A program made the translations under genes and the position numbers. A stretch of DNA of 8,574 nucleotides from DASWHF01 sp036393295. Lineage in GTDB: Bacteria; Pseudomonadota; Gammaproteobacteria; Acidiferrobacterales; UBA6901. The first letter of the stretch is position 1; every line of letters begins with the position of its first letter. Where the stretch lies: assembly GCA_036393295.1 (NCBI GenBank), contig DASWHF010000112.1, positions 1-8,574 on the forward strand, read 5' to 3'. Positions 6,383 to 8,574 of the stretch are shown here, piece by piece. Below the pieces are notes generated by a model. The model worked only from the letters and a program-made list of their open reading frames with translations, was not told where the DNA came from and made no database searches.

Positions 6383-7195
6383 TCAACCGGACCCGGCCGC
6401 GCCGAACAATTCGTTCAATCGGGCGCCCGGATCGGCGGCCTTCATGAAGGCCTCGCCGACCAGGAAGGCGTTGACGCCCGCGGCGCGCAGGCGCCGCACG
6501 TCGTCCGGCGTGTGGATGCCGCTTTCAGTGACGACCAGCCGTCCCGCCGGAACGTGCGCCAGCAGGTCGAGCGTGACCGTAAGCCGCGTCTCGAAGCTGC
6601 GCAGGTCGCGATTGTTGATGCCGATCAAGGGCGTATCGAGCATCAGCGCCCGTTCCAGCTCCTCGCCGTCGTGGACCTCGACCAGCACGTCCATGTCGAG
6701 ATGTCCGGCGAGGTCGGCGAGCCCACGCAGCTGCGCGTCATCGAGCGCCGCGACGATCAGCAGGATGCAGTCGGCGCCGAGCGCGCGCGCCTCGTAGACC
6801 TGGTAGCTGTCGACGGTGAAATCCTTGCGCAGCACGGGCAGCGTGCAGGCGGCGCGCGCCGCCTGCAGGTGCTCGTCGGCACCCTGGAAAAAATCGACGT
6901 CGGTCAGCACCGACAGGCAGGCGGCGCCGCCCCGTTCGTAGGATTGCGCGATCTCGGCCGGCCGGAAATCCGGGCGCAGCAGGCCCTTGCTCGGGCTGGC
7001 CTTCTTGATCTCCGCGATCACCGCCGGCCGCCCGGCGCGGATGCGCTCGCGCAGGGCCGCAACGAAGCCGCGCGGAGCGTCCGCCGCCGCGGCGCGCCGG
7101 CTGACCTCCATCAGCGGCAGCCGCGCGCGGCGCGCGGCAACCTCTTCGGCCTTGCGGCGAAGGATGCGCGTGAGAATGTTCTCGGTTTGGTTCAT
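6383..7195 (-). CDS. trpC: Indole-3-glycerol phosphate synthase
   Basis: A monofunctional 270-residue TrpC, a (beta/alpha)8 barrel that converts carboxyphenylaminodeoxyribulose phosphate to indole-3-glycerol phosphate, CO2 and water in tryptophan synthesis. All signature catalytic blocks are present: AEIKKASPSKG (61-71, with Glu62 and Lys64), LRKDF (122-126, catalytic Lys124), LVEVHD (171-176, Glu173), GINNRDL (192-198), and TESGI (223-227, Glu224 and Ser225). The phosphate-binding end LVGEAFM (245-251) is also intact. The N-terminal ILTRILRRKAEEVAARR block is typical of the family and supports the ATG at 7195, though no strong Shine-Dalgarno sequence precedes it. Unlike trpF-fused enterobacterial forms, there is no PRAI domain. 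It is separated from trpD by 208 bp holding a REPIN-like repeat, whereas these genes are commonly adjacent or overlapping in related bacteria. Confidence 0.97.
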   Translation of the reverse strand: MNQTENILTRILRRKAEEVAARRARLPLMEVSRRAAAADAPRGFVAALRERIRAGRPAVIAEIKKASPSKGLLRPDFRPAEIAQSYERGGAACLSVLTDVDFFQGADEHLQAARAACTLPVLRKDFTVDSYQVYEARALGADCILLIVAALDDAQLRGLADLAGHLDMDVLVEVHDGEELERALMLDTPLIGINNRDLRSFETRLTVTLDLLAHVPAGRLVVTESGIHTPDDVRRLRAAGVNAFLVGEAFMKAADPGARLNELFGAAGSG

Positions 7196-7249
7196 GAAAA
7201 TTGACGCTCAAAACACAGGCGCGATGGCGCAAGGAGAACCGTTCGTTCT

Positions 7250-7349
7250 TGTAGGCGGGGCTTCCAGCCCCGCCGGTTGGCGCCGGATACACCGATCGCG
7301 GCGCATTGCGTCGGTGCCGAACCCGGCGGGGCTGGAAGCCCCGCCTACA
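7250..7349. repeat. REPIN-like element: 27-bp perfect inverted repeat of GTAG-headed hairpins
   Basis: Two arms, 7250-7276 and 7323-7349, are exact reverse complements over 27 bp around a 46-bp spacer. Each arm is itself a hairpin: in the left arm ggcggggct (7254-7262) pairs with agccccgcc (7266-7274) across the loop tcc. Each hairpin is headed by GTAG (7251-7254, and CTAC at 7345-7348 on the other arm), the conserved foot of REP sequences mobilised by RAYT (TnpA-REP) transposases. The spacer has its own imperfect stem, 7290-7299 with 7308-7316. The architecture (two inverted REPs with a structured spacer) matches REPINs/BIMEs. It lies between trpD and trpC and would fold in their shared transcript. 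Confidence 0.85.
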
Positions 7350-7382
7350 GCCATTGTGAATATTCTTCTTCGCGCCCCTGCA

Positions 7383-7402
7383 CCGGCACGCTTCCGTGCC
7401 GG
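7383..7402 (-). terminator. GC hairpin immediately after the trpD stop
   Basis: ccggcacg (7383-7390) and cgtgccgg (7395-7402) form a perfect 8-bp stem with a 4-nt loop, beginning one base after the trpD stop codon (7406-7404). No T run follows it in the trpD direction, so a canonical intrinsic terminator is unlikely; it may stabilise the trpD mRNA end, slow transcription into trpC, or be another dispersed repeat. Confidence 0.4.
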
Positions 7403-7403
7403 C

Positions 7404-8423
7404 CTAGACATGTCGCGAAAACGCCACCAGGGCATCGAGCTTGGCGCGCGCCGTGCCGCTGGCGAGGGCCGCCAGCGCCGCCTGGACGCCGGCCTCCAGG
7501 CTGGGCTGCACGCCGGCGACGTAGAGCGCGGCACCGGCGTTGAGCGCGACGATGTCGCGCGCCGGCCCGGCGACGTTGTCGAGCGCGCTCATCACCATCG
7601 TCAGGCTGTCGGCGGCGCTCGCGACGGCCAGGGCCTTGACGTCGCCGCGCTTGAGGCCGAACTGTTCGGGCCAGATGCTGTAGGGGCGCACCGTGCCGTC
7701 CTTGAGCTCCGCGACATGGGTGACCGCGCCGATGCTGATCTCGTCCAGCCCATCCTCGGCGTGCGCCACCAGCACGTGGCGGCTGCCGAGCTTGAGCAGC
7801 ACCCGGGCGAGCGGCTCCAGCCAGTCGCGCGCGTACACGCCCAGCACCTGGTTGGGCGCGCCGGCCGGGTTGGTCAGGGGACCGAGGATGTTGAAGATCG
7901 TGCGCACCCCCATCTCGCGGCGCGGGCCGATGGCGTGCTTCATGGCGCCATGGTGCTTGGGCGCGAACATGAAGCCGACGCCGATCTCGTCGATGCAGCG
8001 GCCGACCTGCTCCGGGGTGAGCTCCAGGCTGACGCCGGCCGCCTCCAGCAGGTCGGCGCTGCCGCACTTGCTCGATACTGAGCGGTTGCCGTGCTTGGCC
8101 ACGCGCCCGCCGGCGGCCGCCACCACGAAGGCGGCGGCGGTGGATATATTAAAGGTGTGCGAGGCGTCGCCGCCGGTGCCACAGGTGTCGACCAGGTGCT
8201 CGCGGCGCGTCACCGCCACCGGCGTCGCCAGCTCGCGCATGACCCGGGCGGCGGCCGCGATCTCGTCGACGCTCTCGCCCTTCATGCGCAGGCCGATCAG
8301 GAAACCGCCGATCTGCGCGGGCGTCGCGGCACCGGTCATCATCGTGCGCATCACCGCCTCCATCTCGGCGGCGGTGAGATCGCGCCGCTCGGTCACGGCG
8401 CGGATGGCGGATGGCATGTCCAT
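7404..8423 (-). CDS. trpD: Anthranilate phosphoribosyltransferase
   Basis: A complete 339-residue TrpD, which joins anthranilate and PRPP to give phosphoribosyl-anthranilate, the second step of tryptophan synthesis from chorismate. The N-terminal helical region contains ATPAQIGGFLIGLRMKGE (33-50). The PRPP site includes DTCGTGGD (79-86), NIST (92-95) and KHGNRSVSSKCGSAD (110-124); the family often has Ser where Cys120 stands here. FNILGPLTNPA (177-187) and the Mg-binding DE pair in DGLDEIS (224-230, Asp227 and Glu228) follow. The ATG at 8423 is chosen because GAGGG lies 8 nt upstream and the protein then starts MDMPSAIRAVTERRDLT, like known TrpDs; an in-frame TTG at 8447 and an ATG at 8417 are less likely. 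A trpG gene normally precedes trpD, but at least 151 bp upstream are non-coding repeats. Confidence 0.97.
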   Translation of the reverse strand: MDMPSAIRAVTERRDLTAAEMEAVMRTMMTGAATPAQIGGFLIGLRMKGESVDEIAAAARVMRELATPVAVTRREHLVDTCGTGGDASHTFNISTAAAFVVAAAGGRVAKHGNRSVSSKCGSADLLEAAGVSLELTPEQVGRCIDEIGVGFMFAPKHHGAMKHAIGPRREMGVRTIFNILGPLTNPAGAPNQVLGVYARDWLEPLARVLLKLGSRHVLVAHAEDGLDEISIGAVTHVAELKDGTVRPYSIWPEQFGLKRGDVKALAVASAADSLTMVMSALDNVAGPARDIVALNAGAALYVAGVQPSLEAGVQAALAALASGTARAKLDALVAFSRHV

Positions 8424-8431
8424 AAATATGG

Positions 8432-8436
8432 CCCTC
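8432..8436 (-). promoter_or_regulatory. Ribosome binding site deciding the trpD start
   Basis: GAGGG on the minus strand with 8-nt spacing to the ATG at 8423-8421. It directly follows the T6 run that ends the upstream inverted repeat, so folding of that repeat would come very close to the ribosome site. Confidence 0.65.
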
Positions 8437-8537
8437 AAAAAACCCAACGCAGAAACGCCGAGAAAAGGAATAATAATTTCGACTCAATCAGATTCAGAAT
8501 CTTCTTGTCTCTGCGCCTTTGCGTCTGTGCGTTGGGT
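8437..8537 (-). repeat. Long imperfect inverted repeat with trailing T6 upstream of trpD
   Basis: The ends, acccaacgca (8442-8451) and tgcgttgggt (8528-8537), are a perfect 10-bp inverted repeat. Pairing continues imperfectly inward (roughly 8452-8467 with 8504-8527; the right arm carries about 8 extra bases), leaving an AT-rich centre with a small palindrome agattc-a-gaatct at 8490-8502. In the trpD direction the stem is followed directly by TTTTTT (8442-8437, sharing one base with the stem), so the transcript would look like a large intrinsic terminator 19 nt before the trpD ATG. The arm text (alternating aacgc / gcaaaggcgcagaga-like words) resembles a dispersed repeat I have seen upstream of genes in various proteobacteria, so mobile-repeat origin is the main alternative to a dedicated attenuator. 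Confidence 0.6.
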
Positions 8538-8547
8538 ATTAACAGCC

Positions 8548-8570
8548 GTAGGGTGGGGCCCTGCCCCACC
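8548..8570 (+). repeat. GTAG-headed REP-like hairpin, second family
   Basis: GTAG (8548-8551) precedes ggtggggc (8552-8559), which pairs with gccccacc (8563-8570) over a cct loop. The layout is the same as each arm of the element at 7250-7349, but the stem sequence differs, suggesting a different REP family. The window ends 4 bases later, so I cannot tell whether an inverted partner follows. Confidence 0.6.
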
Positions 8571-8574
8571 AGCC

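Noticed and set aside
1791..8423. Idea that the halogenase acts on tryptophan because trp genes are nearby
   Set aside because: The adjacent genes belong to an aryl-polyene starter module, and the trp genes visible are ordinary primary metabolism; family naming alone does not show the substrate.
8424..8447. TTG start at 8447 for trpD
   Set aside because: It falls inside the inverted repeat and ahead of the GAGGG ribosome site; the ATG at 8423 matches the usual TrpD N terminus.
7250..8574. CRISPR array or insertion sequence around the repeats flanking trpD
   Set aside because: There are no regularly spaced direct repeats and no transposase frame; the repeats are isolated palindromes of REP type.

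Overview
The window is a GC-rich, densely coded bacterial chromosome segment, most likely from a gammaproteobacterium of the Xanthomonadales/Nevskiales type. This rests on gene content (an aryl-polyene, xanthomonadin-like pigment module beside a trp operon segment) and on GTAG-headed REP hairpins like those known from Stenotrophomonas and Pseudomonas. No rRNA, tRNA, insertion sequence or CRISPR array is visible.

Left region (1-4183) is the start of a halogenated aryl-polyene pigment locus. On the minus strand, an acyl carrier protein (1130-1399), a COG4648-type inner-membrane protein (428-1114) and an AMP-dependent aryl-acid:ACP ligase (431 to beyond position 1) form a tight operon running off the left edge. 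Divergent from it is a flavin-dependent halogenase (1791-3143, plus strand). Meeting the halogenase tail to tail, with overlapping stop codons, is a chorismatase of the FkbO/Hyg5/XanB2 family (3140-4183, minus strand). The inferred flow is: chorismatase makes hydroxybenzoate from chorismate, the ligase loads it on the carrier protein, elongation enzymes outside the window build the polyene, and the halogenase brominates or chlorinates the product.

Right region (4262-8423) is all minus strand: trpD, trpC, a YhfA-like OsmC protein and a DUF885 metallopeptidase-like protein, continuing into the chorismatase. trpC-osmC-DUF885 are tightly packed (25-bp gap, then a GTGA overlap) and probably cotranscribed, perhaps with the chorismatase after a 78-bp gap. 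Two chorismate-consuming routes (tryptophan and hydroxybenzoate) therefore sit head to tail. The CRP/Vfr-type gene usually found between trpC and osmC in pseudomonads is absent.

Non-coding regions: trpD is flanked on both sides by repeats. Between trpD and trpC lies a 27-bp perfect inverted repeat whose arms are themselves hairpins (REPIN-like). Upstream of trpD lie a second GTAG hairpin and a ~96-bp imperfect inverted repeat ending in six Ts in the trpD direction. The 391-bp divergent intergenic region (1400-1790) holds a plausible sigma70 promoter for the halogenase, a weaker one for the carrier-protein operon, and a small Cys-rich open frame behind a strong Shine-Dalgarno sequence. I see no wholly new multi-gene system; the most unusual points are the repeat structures around trpD, the chorismatase-trp linkage, the overlapping convergent stops and the small Cys-rich frame.
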